Assembly (NCBI RefSeq): GCF_004684095.1
Contig: NZ_SRII01000005.1
Location: 248,001 to 312,000 of the forward strand
DNA length: 64,000 bases
Direction: 5' to 3'
Source: Hymenobacter sp. UV11
GTDB taxonomy: Bacteria; Bacteroidota; Bacteroidia; Cytophagales; Hymenobacteraceae
Shown here: positions 52,248 to 60,114 of the stretch, piece after piece
Layout: each line of letters begins with the position of its first letter
How positions within the stretch are numbered: the first letter of the stretch is position 1
Made by a program: the position numbers and the translations under genes
The notes under the pieces: generated by a model
The model's database searches: none
What the model saw: only the letters and a program-made list of their open reading frames with translations
Told to the model about the DNA's origin: nothing

Positions 52248-55200
52248 GTGGCTTTAGGTAACTTGCTTTTCTTCAACACGCTGTTTTCGGGTCTTTTTTG
52301 CCGCGGCCGCTCGGGCTTAGTGGCCGGGCTGCTGCTGTGGCTGCTGGCCGGCCTGGCGCCGGCCCTGGCCCAAACCACTACCCCCACCAGCTCGCCGGGC
52401 ATCGACCCGAGCAATACCCGGCGGCCCGGCTCGGTGCCGACTCAGCCGCTGCGTAACCTCAACTACGACCGCAACGCGCCCCAGAGCCCGCCGCCGCCCG
52501 GCGTGGCCAACCCCGGCCAGCCCTCCATGCCGGGCGTGTCGCGCAAGCCAGCGCCCAGCCTTACGCCCGACAGTACCGGCCTGCTGGCCGACACCAGCCG
52601 CCGCGTGCGCGACTCGCTGAACCTGGTGGTGCTGCGCCGCCGCAGTCAGGTCGAAACCACCGTGAAGTACGTGGCCAAAGACTCGATTCAGTTTGACGTG
52701 ACGGAGAAGGTTGCCAAGCTGTACAACAAGGCGGCGATAGACTACGGCCAGATGAGCATCAAGGCCGCCCTCATTACCGTGAACTACGGCAACAGCACGG
52801 TGCAGGCCGTGGGCCGCCGCGACTCGGTGAAGAACCGGATGGCCGACCAGCCGCTGTTTAAGGACGCGGAGGGCACGTACTCGGCGGGTAAGATTAACTA
52901 CAACTTCAAAACCAAGAAGGGCAAAATTGCGGAGGTAGTAACCCAGCAGGGCGAGGGCTACATTCACGCCGAGGTGGTGAAGAAGCTGCCCGACAACGAC
53001 TTCTACGGCCTGAATGGGCGCTACACTACCTGCAACTTGGAGCACCCGCACTTCTACATTCAGGCGGGTCGCATGAAGGTGGTACCGGGCCAGAAGGTGA
53101 TTACCGGGCCGTTTCACATGGTCATTGCCGACGTGCCGCTGCCCATCGGGCTGCCGTTTGGCTACTTCCCTACCCCCCACGCGGGGCGCGGGTCGGGCTT
53201 CATCATCCCCACGTTTGGGCAGGGAGCGCAACGGGGCTACTCGCTCACGAATGGCGGCTACTACTGGGCGCCCAACGACTACATCGGGCTGCGCGTGACG
53301 GGCGATATCTACGCCGGCAACGCCGACCGCTTTGGCGGCTGGGGCCTATCGTCGGAGCTGACCTACCGCAAGCGCTACAAGTACCAGGGCAGCTTCCGGT
53401 TTACGTATGCGCAGCAGCCGGTCTCGCCCATTCTCAGCACCACGACTATTGCGAATAGCGATTATTTGTATTCCAACTCCATCAATACGTTTTGGATAAG
53501 CTGGAGCCATTCGCCTACCCCCCTGCCGGGCGGCGGCGTGTTCTCGGCCAGCGTGCAGGCGGGCAGCAGCTCGTATAACAAGGTAAATACGCTGAACGCC
53601 CGCCAGCTGCTGTCGGCCACGTTCAACTCGACGGTCAGCTACAGCAAAACCTCGCGGCGGCTGCCCATCAACTACTCCATTCAGCTGGCGCAGAGCCAGA
53701 ACGTGCAAACGGGCGTGATGGATTTTACGCTGCCTTCGGTGAACGTGGGCCTGGCGCGGCAGTACCCGTACCAGCTATTTAAGAAGCAATCGACGGGCGC
53801 CTGGTACGAGCAGTTTGCGGTGAGCTACAACCTGGTGGCCCAAAACCGCATCAGCAGCCTGGTGCCGGCCCGCTCGCTCGCCGGCAACATCCCGCTGCTG
53901 GGCGGCAGTAGCACGGCCTATAATATTCCGGTCAATTTCCAGAATATCAATCAGCTGCTGCGCAATGCCCAGAACGGGATGCAGCACCAGTTTCAGATAA
54001 CGCTGCCCTCGGCGGCGATACTGAGCCGCCACATCCAGATTACGCCCTCGGTGAATTACGGCGAAACCTGGTATTCGCAGCAGCTGAAATACTCGTTTGT
54101 GGGAGCCCCGGTGAATGCGGTGCGGGTTGATACCACGTTTGGCTTCAGCCGGGCGTATTCGTACTCGGCCAACCTGTCGGCGACTACTAACTTTTATGGG
54201 CAGCTCAATTTCAAGGGCGACCACTACGTGAAGGCCATTCGGCACAAAGTGACGCCCAGCCTGAGCTACGCTTACTCGCCCGACCTGGCCACGCGCACGC
54301 AGTACGATGCCTTTGCCACCCAGGCCGACTACACCAACTTGCAGAGCGCCTACTCGACGCAGTTTCTGGACCCGCGCCAGTTTACGCGCTACCAGGGAGC
54401 GTATAATAACTCGGCCTCGGCCCGCGTGAGCCAGGTGTCGTTGAGTATTCAGAACAGCATCGAGATGAAGGTGCGCAACAACCGCGACACCACCGGCACC
54501 GACCCCTACCGCAAGGTGAGCCTGGCCGACGGCATCGACTTGAACCTGGGCTACAACTTCGCGGCCGACTCGCTTAAGCTCTCGAACCTGAACCTGGGCT
54601 ACCGCGTGCAGATTGCCAAAAAGCTGAATGTGGTGGTGAGCAGTACCTTCTCGTTTTACCAGCGCGACTCGACCGGGCGTATTCTCAACCGCTATTTGTT
54701 TGAGCAGCAGCAGAGCGTGCGCAACATTCGCCTGGCGCGTATTCTCAACGCCAACCTGAGCCTGGGCTACCAGTTTAACCCCGCCGCCCGGCCCAAGAGC
54801 GCGGCCAACATTCCGCGGGCTACGGCGCCCAGCAACGACCCGGTGCTGGGCTCACCCTTGCAGCAGCAGATTTACGCCGACTACCTCGACTTTGACATTC
54901 CGTGGGAGGCCAACCTGCAGTACACGGCCAGCTACAACACGGCCAATGCGCCCATTCGGCCCATTCTATACGGCTCGCTGCCGCTGCTTTCGGGCAGCTC
55001 CGTCACGGCCAGCGGCTCGGTCAAGCTCACGCCCAACCTGCGCCTGAGTACCAGTCTCAACTACAACTTCACCCAGAATACGCTGGTGTACCCCACCGTC
55101 AACTTCACCCGCGACCTGCACTGCTGGCAGATTTCGGGCCTCTGGATACCCGTGGGGCCGTATCGGGGCTACAACTTCACCATCGCCGCCAAGAGCAGCC

Positions 55201-55250
55201 TGCTGCAAGACCTGAAGCTGAACCGGAACAAGACGATTCTGAATAGGTAG
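52248..55250 (+). CDS. lptD: LptD-like LPS assembly outer-membrane protein
   Basis: A 1000-residue protein, long as in Bacteroidota LptD. The start is GTG, followed by a signal region ending 'LAGLAPALAQ'. After a Pro/Thr-rich spacer comes an OstA/LptA-like slide domain: 'YVAKDSIQFDVTEKVAKLYNKAAIDYGQMSIKAALITVNY' and 'KINYNFKTKKGKIAEVVTQQGEGYIHAEVVKKL'. 'VIADVPLPIGLPFGYFP' and 'GRGSGFIIPTFG' mark the plug and first strands; the remainder is a large beta-barrel with alternating aromatic strands. It inserts lipopolysaccharide into the outer leaflet. Its place beside the amidase and MlaD genes is usual for the phylum. Confidence 0.92.
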   Translation: MALGNLLFFNTLFSGLFCRGRSGLVAGLLLWLLAGLAPALAQTTTPTSSPGIDPSNTRRPGSVPTQPLRNLNYDRNAPQSPPPPGVANPGQPSMPGVSRKPAPSLTPDSTGLLADTSRRVRDSLNLVVLRRRSQVETTVKYVAKDSIQFDVTEKVAKLYNKAAIDYGQMSIKAALITVNYGNSTVQAVGRRDSVKNRMADQPLFKDAEGTYSAGKINYNFKTKKGKIAEVVTQQGEGYIHAEVVKKLPDNDFYGLNGRYTTCNLEHPHFYIQAGRMKVVPGQKVITGPFHMVIADVPLPIGLPFGYFPTPHAGRGSGFIIPTFGQGAQRGYSLTNGGYYWAPNDYIGLRVTGDIYAGNADRFGGWGLSSELTYRKRYKYQGSFRFTYAQQPVSPILSTTTIANSDYLYSNSINTFWISWSHSPTPLPGGGVFSASVQAGSSSYNKVNTLNARQLLSATFNSTVSYSKTSRRLPINYSIQLAQSQNVQTGVMDFTLPSVNVGLARQYPYQLFKKQSTGAWYEQFAVSYNLVAQNRISSLVPARSLAGNIPLLGGSSTAYNIPVNFQNINQLLRNAQNGMQHQFQITLPSAAILSRHIQITPSVNYGETWYSQQLKYSFVGAPVNAVRVDTTFGFSRAYSYSANLSATTNFYGQLNFKGDHYVKAIRHKVTPSLSYAYSPDLATRTQYDAFATQADYTNLQSAYSTQFLDPRQFTRYQGAYNNSASARVSQVSLSIQNSIEMKVRNNRDTTGTDPYRKVSLADGIDLNLGYNFAADSLKLSNLNLGYRVQIAKKLNVVVSSTFSFYQRDSTGRILNRYLFEQQQSVRNIRLARILNANLSLGYQFNPAARPKSAANIPRATAPSNDPVLGSPLQQQIYADYLDFDIPWEANLQYTASYNTANAPIRPILYGSLPLLSGSSVTASGSVKLTPNLRLSTSLNYNFTQNTLVYPTVNFTRDLHCWQISGLWIPVGPYRGYNFTIAAKSSLLQDLKLNRNKTILNR

Positions 55251-55271
55251 GCGGGGAGAACTCTAGAAACA

Positions 55272-55377
55272 AAAAGAACGTCATGCAGACCGAAGGGAAG
55301 CATCTCGCTGGCATCGTAGGGTAGTAATCCAACGATGCCAGCGAGATGCTTCCCTTCGGTCTGCATGACGTTCTTTT
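55272..55377. terminator. Perfect 46-bp palindrome of the GTCATGC family
   Basis: Arms 55272-55317 and 55332-55377 are perfectly complementary with a 14-base loop. Ends are AAAAGAACGTCATGC; the interior has GAAGCATCTCGC and the centre GGGTAGTAATCCAACGATG. It lies between convergent genes. Confidence 0.92.
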
Positions 55378-55404
55378 GGCCCTTCAGCCAGATTCCCTAC
55401 CCCC

Positions 55405-55944
55405 CTATTTCCCGCCGAACTCGAACACGTCTTCGCGCACGAACATGTCGCCTTCGGGGCGTAGGATAGCGAGGTTATTAATGGCTAATTCCAGGTTAAA
55501 AGTCTGGTTATTCAGGAATTGCAGCACCGGGCCCAGCAGCTCGGGCGTGGTGTCGTGCAGGGCCAGCGACACGTGGGGCAGCCACAGGTCGGGGGCGCTG
55601 AACTTGTCGGTGCGCGAGCACAGCGGGCCGGCGATGTTGAATATCTGGTGGTGCAGCTCGTTGAGGGCGTCGGAGCGCAGCACGGGGATGTAGATGACGG
55701 GGCTGTCGCCCGGAAACATGCCCAGCCCGGTGGTGTGCGCGATGAAGGGGGGGGTAGTAGCCGCGATGTCGCGCAGGGCCGCCTTCAGCGTTTCCATATT
55801 GGTGGGCTCCACAATCTGGTAGGTGAGGTGCGGCTCGGGCGTGGCCTGCACATCGGTCAGGCCGAATTCCGTTTCCAGGCTTTTGATGAGGGCATTGATG
55901 TGGTCGGAAGCCGGCGAAGGCAGCAGCGAAGTGATGGCAAGCAT
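55405..55944 (-). CDS. 2H phosphoesterase (2'-5' RNA ligase-like)
   Basis: A 179-residue enzyme of the 2H superfamily, which opens cyclic phosphates or ligates RNA ends. The two His motifs are 'PHLTYQ' (H39) and 'LPHVSLAL' (near residue 130). The internal two-lobed arrangement matches this length. Physiological substrate is unknown. Confidence 0.88.
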   Translation of the reverse strand: MLAITSLLPSPASDHINALIKSLETEFGLTDVQATPEPHLTYQIVEPTNMETLKAALRDIAATTPPFIAHTTGLGMFPGDSPVIYIPVLRSDALNELHHQIFNIAGPLCSRTDKFSAPDLWLPHVSLALHDTTPELLGPVLQFLNNQTFNLELAINNLAILRPEGDMFVREDVFEFGGK

Positions 55945-56020
55945 GACGCGAAGGACGGGGCGAAAAGAGGGGCGCGGGCGCAGCCGGAGCTACCAGCCCT
56001 AAAGCTACGTAGCTCAACCA

Positions 56021-56096
56021 TTGTTTGGGGGTAGGCGGCGCGTTGGCTTGTACGTAGCTCGCACCCCAAACAAGCTAAAAACTGCCGCCTACCCCC
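56021..56096. promoter_or_regulatory. Overlapping, mutually exclusive hairpins
   Basis: TTGTTTGGGG (56021-56030) complements CCCCAAACAA (56064-56073), while the overlapping GGGGGTAGGCGGC (56027-56039) complements 56084-56096. Both cannot form at once. The site lies between two reverse-strand genes; it could be a terminator or an attenuator-like switch for the 2H gene. Confidence 0.45.
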
Positions 56097-56106
56097 GCAA
56101 AAATCG

Positions 56107-57108
56107 TTAAAACGCAACCTTGCTAAGGGCAAACTGCGCCACGGGCGGCGTTTGCATGGCTTGCAGGGCGTCGAGGTGCGAGGCGAGCACGTAGCTGGCC
56201 ACGCCACCGCGCCGGGCCAGGGTAGTGGGGTACACCGCGCCGGTAGCGAAGCTACCCGACGCGCTCACGCTGCTGAAATCATTAGTTGTGACGACCCGGT
56301 ACACCTTGCCCTGCGAGTTGCAGGAGGCCAGCAGGGTTGTATTATCAAGGAGCTGTAGGCCGTCGTCGTTGGTGAGGTCTACGCCGGTGAGGGTCACTTT
56401 ACTGAAGCTGTTAGGGTTGGCCAGCGGCACCTTGATGAGGGCGCCTTCGTCGGACTTGGCTACCAGCAGGTAGCCATTGGGGTGGTACACGATGCCGTTG
56501 AGGCCAAACTTGCCGGCCGGCGCGGCCAGGGCCGCATTTTCCAGAAAAACCGTGGCTACTCCTTGGACATCAACCTTATAGATGATGGGCGCGAAGCTAT
56601 CGGTAACGTAGGCATTGCCCTGGTCATCAACGGCGATATCGTTGGCGAAGTGGGCGGCGTAGGCGGGGCGCAGGCCGCCGAGGTCCACGTAGCCGGTTTT
56701 GGCGCCGGTGCTGCGGTTGAAGATGGCCAGCGCGGCCAGCTTGCCTTTGGTGGCGGCGGTGGTGCGGGCGGCGTTGTAGCCGGGGTCGGACACGGCCACG
56801 AGCAGGCGGCTGCGGGCCGCGTCGAGGTTGAGGCCGATGGTCGAAATCAGCTGCGGGTCGTCGGCAAAGCTGGCGTAGGTGCCATCATCCATGACCTGGC
56901 CGATGCGGCCGGCGGTTTGGGAGCTGACCAGGAAATGCGCCTGCTGGTCGTCGTACTGCGTGCCTTCGGGGTAGAGGCCCGCCTGAGTGAAGGTGATGGC
57001 GGCCGGCAGCGCGGGTGTGGTATCACTGTCTTTGTCGCAGGCCGTGAGGGCCAGGGTGCCACCCAGCAAGCCGAGGCAGGTGAAGTGAGAGAGGGAGAAG
57101 AATCGCAT
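56107..57108 (-). CDS. NHL/SMP-30-like beta-propeller lipoprotein
   Basis: A 333-residue lipoprotein. The start at 57108 gives a signal with lipobox 'LALTAC' and the mature start CDKDSDTTP. The body is a six-bladed propeller: 'YPEGTQYDDQQAHFLVSS', 'DVDGQGNAYVTDSF'-like 'AVDDQGNAYVTDSFAPIIYKVD', 'GLNGIVYHPNGYLLVAKSDEGALIKV'. It resembles SMP-30/gluconolactonase-type and NHL proteins; enzymatic function is not shown by the residues. Confidence 0.82.
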   Translation of the reverse strand: MRFFSLSHFTCLGLLGGTLALTACDKDSDTTPALPAAITFTQAGLYPEGTQYDDQQAHFLVSSQTAGRIGQVMDDGTYASFADDPQLISTIGLNLDAARSRLLVAVSDPGYNAARTTAATKGKLAALAIFNRSTGAKTGYVDLGGLRPAYAAHFANDIAVDDQGNAYVTDSFAPIIYKVDVQGVATVFLENAALAAPAGKFGLNGIVYHPNGYLLVAKSDEGALIKVPLANPNSFSKVTLTGVDLTNDDGLQLLDNTTLLASCNSQGKVYRVVTTNDFSSVSASGSFATGAVYPTTLARRGGVASYVLASHLDALQAMQTPPVAQFALSKVAF

Positions 57109-57219
57109 GGAAAAAGAAATTAGGTAGATTAAGAACAGCTGAAGCTGGCTCCTGTACGGGCTGCCAGGGGGGCAGGGTTGGGCGTTGGGCAACCCCTACC
57201 CCCCGCTTTTCCGTTAGGA

Positions 57220-59421
57220 ATGGCTCAACCTGGCACCGTGTCTGACTCTCCTACCCCTCCTACTTCGCCTGCTACCCACCACTGGGGCCGCTGGGTGCTG
57301 CTCAGCTTAGCGCTGCTCGTGCTGGCCGCCCTGGGCTGGCTGAAATGGGGCCTTGACCCCTGGCTGCGTGGCAAGCTGGAAAAAACGGTAACCACCCAAA
57401 CCCACGGCCAGTACGCGCTGCACGTGGCCGGCCTGCGCACCGAGCTGCTGGCGCGCAGCCTGCACCTGCGGGGCGTTGTGCTACGCCCTTCCACTGAGCA
57501 ACTGGCCGATACGCTGCCTCGCCTCACGGCCCGCCTGGCCCGCTTCGACCTGAGTGGCGTGGGCCTGCTGGCGCTGCTGCGCGGCCGCACCGCCGGTATC
57601 GACAGCCTCACCCTCGACTCGCTGCGCCTCGACGTGGCGGCCCTGGCCCGGCGGCCCGCGCCGCACCCTACCCCTCCTTTTTACCAGCAACGCCCGCTGC
57701 GGCTGGGCTACCTGGCGCTGCGCCACGCGGGCGGCAGCTTTGGCCCGGCCGGCGCGCCCACGGGCCAGCTACGCGAGGCCACGGTGAGCGCCCGCGACCT
57801 GCTTTTCACCAGCGCGGGCGCAACCGATACCCAGCGGCTGGCCTTCGCGGCGGGGTGGCGGGCGGTGCTGCGGCAGCCCATGGGCAAGCTGGGCGGGCAT
57901 ACCATTACGGCGCAGCTCGTTGATTTTTCCAGCGACCGGCAGTTTTTTGGGCTCGACTCGCTGCGCATTGTGCCGCCCGCGGCCGGCCAGGGCAAGCCGG
58001 GCGCGGTGCAGGTGTCGTTTACGATGCCCGGCCTGTGGGTGCGCGGGCTGCGGGCGGCGGCCTGGCAGCACCTGCACCGCCTGCGCGCCGACTCGGCGCT
58101 GCTCGTTACTCCTCACCTCACATTTAAGCCGCCCGCGCAGGCGCCGCCGCCGGTCTGGAAACTGCTGCAGCCGCTGTTTGACCAGGCCGATGTGCGGCAA
58201 TTGGCCATCAGCGACGGCTACCTGGCCGTGGTGGGCGTGAGTGAGAAACCGGCCGTGCGGCACATGTATGGAGTGGCACGGGGCCTACGCATCGATTCGG
58301 CGGCGGCACATCCGGGGGCGAAACGCGTGCTCTACGCCCGCAACTGGATGGGGCACACCGGGCGCATCACGGCCACGTTTCAGGCGCCGGTGTACCCCAC
58401 CAGCATCGAGCACGCGCTGCTGAATACGGATAAAAAGTCGTTGCGCTTTACCGGACTGGCGCTGCGGCCCACGCTGTCGGCGGCCCAACTCAACCGCCGC
58501 AGCGGCTACCAAACCACGCAGCTGCGCGTGCTGATGCCGGAGCTGCGGGCGGAAGGCTTTGATTTTTACCGTCTTTCCGACGATAGCCACATCCAGATTG
58601 CGCGCGTGGTGGCCGAGCGGCCCTACCTCGAAGCGCGCAGCGACGGCCGCGGGCCCATCAATAAAACGCCGTCTATTCTCACGCCCGAGGCCATGCGCCG
58701 CCTGCGGGCCCACCTCGACGTGCGGCAGCTCGACGTGCGCAACGGCACCATCGCGGCGGTGTACCGCAGCCCGCGCACTCCACTGCTGGGCACCTTCGTC
58801 ATCAACCGCCTGAACGCCACGCTGCACAACGTCAGCAACGACCCGCAGCGCATGAGCCTGGCCCACCCGCTCACCGGCGAGGCCACCGGCTACTTACAGA
58901 ACCAGTGCCGGACGCAGCTTCACCTCACTACCTCGCTGCTCGACCCACAAGGGCGGCAGCACCTGTGGGGCAGCTTCGAAGCGGCCCCGCTCAGCCTACT
59001 CAATTCCATCGTCACCCCTACCCGCCTCATCACCTTCAAAAGCGGCCAGGTGCAGCGCATCACGTTTGATGAGCACCTCGACCGGCAGCGCGTCAGCGGC
59101 CCCCTTCGGGCCACGTATACTGATTTGAAAATCAATTACCTGGGCTATAAAGACGGGCAGGTAAAGAAGACCTTTCTCAACCGTATTAAGAGCGGGCTGG
59201 TCAATAGCCTGGTCATTCGCGACCAGAACCCGAGGCCCGGCGGGCGCTTCGTAGTGGGCCAGATGACCTCCAAGCGCGAGCTGCAGTTTTCGACCTTCAC
59301 GGCCTGGCGGCAGGGGCTGCTGTGCGGGCTGCTGCAAAGCGTGGGCGTGCCCGACAAGCTGGCCCAGCAGTTCAGCCAGTCGTCGGACCCCACGCCCCTA
59401 CCCCCCGCCGGCGCCCGCTAG
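57220..59421 (+). CDS. AsmA-like envelope protein
   Basis: A 733-residue protein with one N-terminal membrane helix (about residues 24-43; 'WVLLSLALLVLAALGWLKWGL') and a large periplasmic part. 'VTTQTHGQYALHVAGLRTELLARSLHLRGVVLRPS' and repeated 'LDSLRLDVAAL'-type strands suit the AsmA/DUF748 repeating-beta-groove superfamily, which bridges membranes for lipid traffic. The ATG at 57220 is preferred over an upstream in-frame start. Its stop shares CTAG with the convergent PPC gene. Confidence 0.68.
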   Translation: MAQPGTVSDSPTPPTSPATHHWGRWVLLSLALLVLAALGWLKWGLDPWLRGKLEKTVTTQTHGQYALHVAGLRTELLARSLHLRGVVLRPSTEQLADTLPRLTARLARFDLSGVGLLALLRGRTAGIDSLTLDSLRLDVAALARRPAPHPTPPFYQQRPLRLGYLALRHAGGSFGPAGAPTGQLREATVSARDLLFTSAGATDTQRLAFAAGWRAVLRQPMGKLGGHTITAQLVDFSSDRQFFGLDSLRIVPPAAGQGKPGAVQVSFTMPGLWVRGLRAAAWQHLHRLRADSALLVTPHLTFKPPAQAPPPVWKLLQPLFDQADVRQLAISDGYLAVVGVSEKPAVRHMYGVARGLRIDSAAAHPGAKRVLYARNWMGHTGRITATFQAPVYPTSIEHALLNTDKKSLRFTGLALRPTLSAAQLNRRSGYQTTQLRVLMPELRAEGFDFYRLSDDSHIQIARVVAERPYLEARSDGRGPINKTPSILTPEAMRRLRAHLDVRQLDVRNGTIAAVYRSPRTPLLGTFVINRLNATLHNVSNDPQRMSLAHPLTGEATGYLQNQCRTQLHLTTSLLDPQGRQHLWGSFEAAPLSLLNSIVTPTRLITFKSGQVQRITFDEHLDRQRVSGPLRATYTDLKINYLGYKDGQVKKTFLNRIKSGLVNSLVIRDQNPRPGGRFVVGQMTSKRELQFSTFTAWRQGLLCGLLQSVGVPDKLAQQFSQSSDPTPLPPAGAR

Positions 59422-60011
59422 TGGGTGGCGGCGGGGTCGATGAGGTGCAGGTCGGTTTCGGGGTCAGCTTTCTTGTAAAGCGGCGTGGTATAGACCGTTA
59501 GCACCAGCTCGACGGTCGGAAACACGTAGGCCTCGATGAGGTGGCCGCCTTCCACGCGGCCATCGGGATAGCCCACGGCCAGGTGGGCGTGCACCACCGG
59601 CTTGCCATCGGACAGGGCCACGTCGCCGAGCAGCGACACCAGCTCGATGGGGCCGGCCACGTGGTTGAGGCGGTACTGCTTTTTCTGCGGGTCGAACCAC
59701 GCCGTGGTCGCCTTCGAAAACGCGCCAATGGCCGAAAAGTGGGCCGCCTGCACCTGCTGCGCCGCCACAAAGTCGCTGAGGCCGCTCAGCACCTCGTCGC
59801 CCTTGGCAAAGACGAGCAGGTAGGTTTTAACGCCGTTCTGGTCGCTCAGCAGCTTGGATTGCAGGCCGGGCGCCTGGCCCTTGGCCACGGGCTTGTCGGG
59901 CGATTGATACTCGATAGCGTGCATAACTTTTTTGGTTTGGGCGTGGGCAGCGGGGCTGAGGAGCAGCCCCAGGCCGGCCGCCAGCAGCGGGAAAAGGAGA
60001 GGGAAACGCAT
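59418..60011 (-). CDS. PPC/DUF296 domain protein with signal peptide
   Basis: A 197-residue protein. The C-terminal domain is clearly PPC/DUF296: 'FVAAQQVQAAHFSAIGAFSKATTAWFDPQKKQY', 'GDVALSDGKPVVHAHLAVGYPDGRVEGGHLIEAYVFPTVELVLT' with the metal-binding His cluster (HAH and GGHL). Such domains are normally intracellular and often fused to AT-hooks. Here the protein starts with a convincing Sec signal (MRFPLLFPLLAAGLGLLLSPAAHAQ) and has no AT-hook, so it should act in the periplasm, perhaps as a metal-dependent enzyme or binder. Confidence 0.88.
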   Translation of the reverse strand: MRFPLLFPLLAAGLGLLLSPAAHAQTKKVMHAIEYQSPDKPVAKGQAPGLQSKLLSDQNGVKTYLLVFAKGDEVLSGLSDFVAAQQVQAAHFSAIGAFSKATTAWFDPQKKQYRLNHVAGPIELVSLLGDVALSDGKPVVHAHLAVGYPDGRVEGGHLIEAYVFPTVELVLTVYTTPLYKKADPETDLHLIDPAATH

Positions 60012-60114
60012 GGGCTAGGGTGACTAAGGATAACCCCCAGCCGCCCCCGTTTACGGAACCGGCGGGGGGTAGGGCATACCCCAGAAGCATTTTTTACACC
60101 GTAGCGCTACGGCG

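Noticed and set aside
52317..53231. 304-residue reverse frame inside lptD
   Set aside because: Antisense to the signal and slide domains of LptD; Arg/His-rich shadow.
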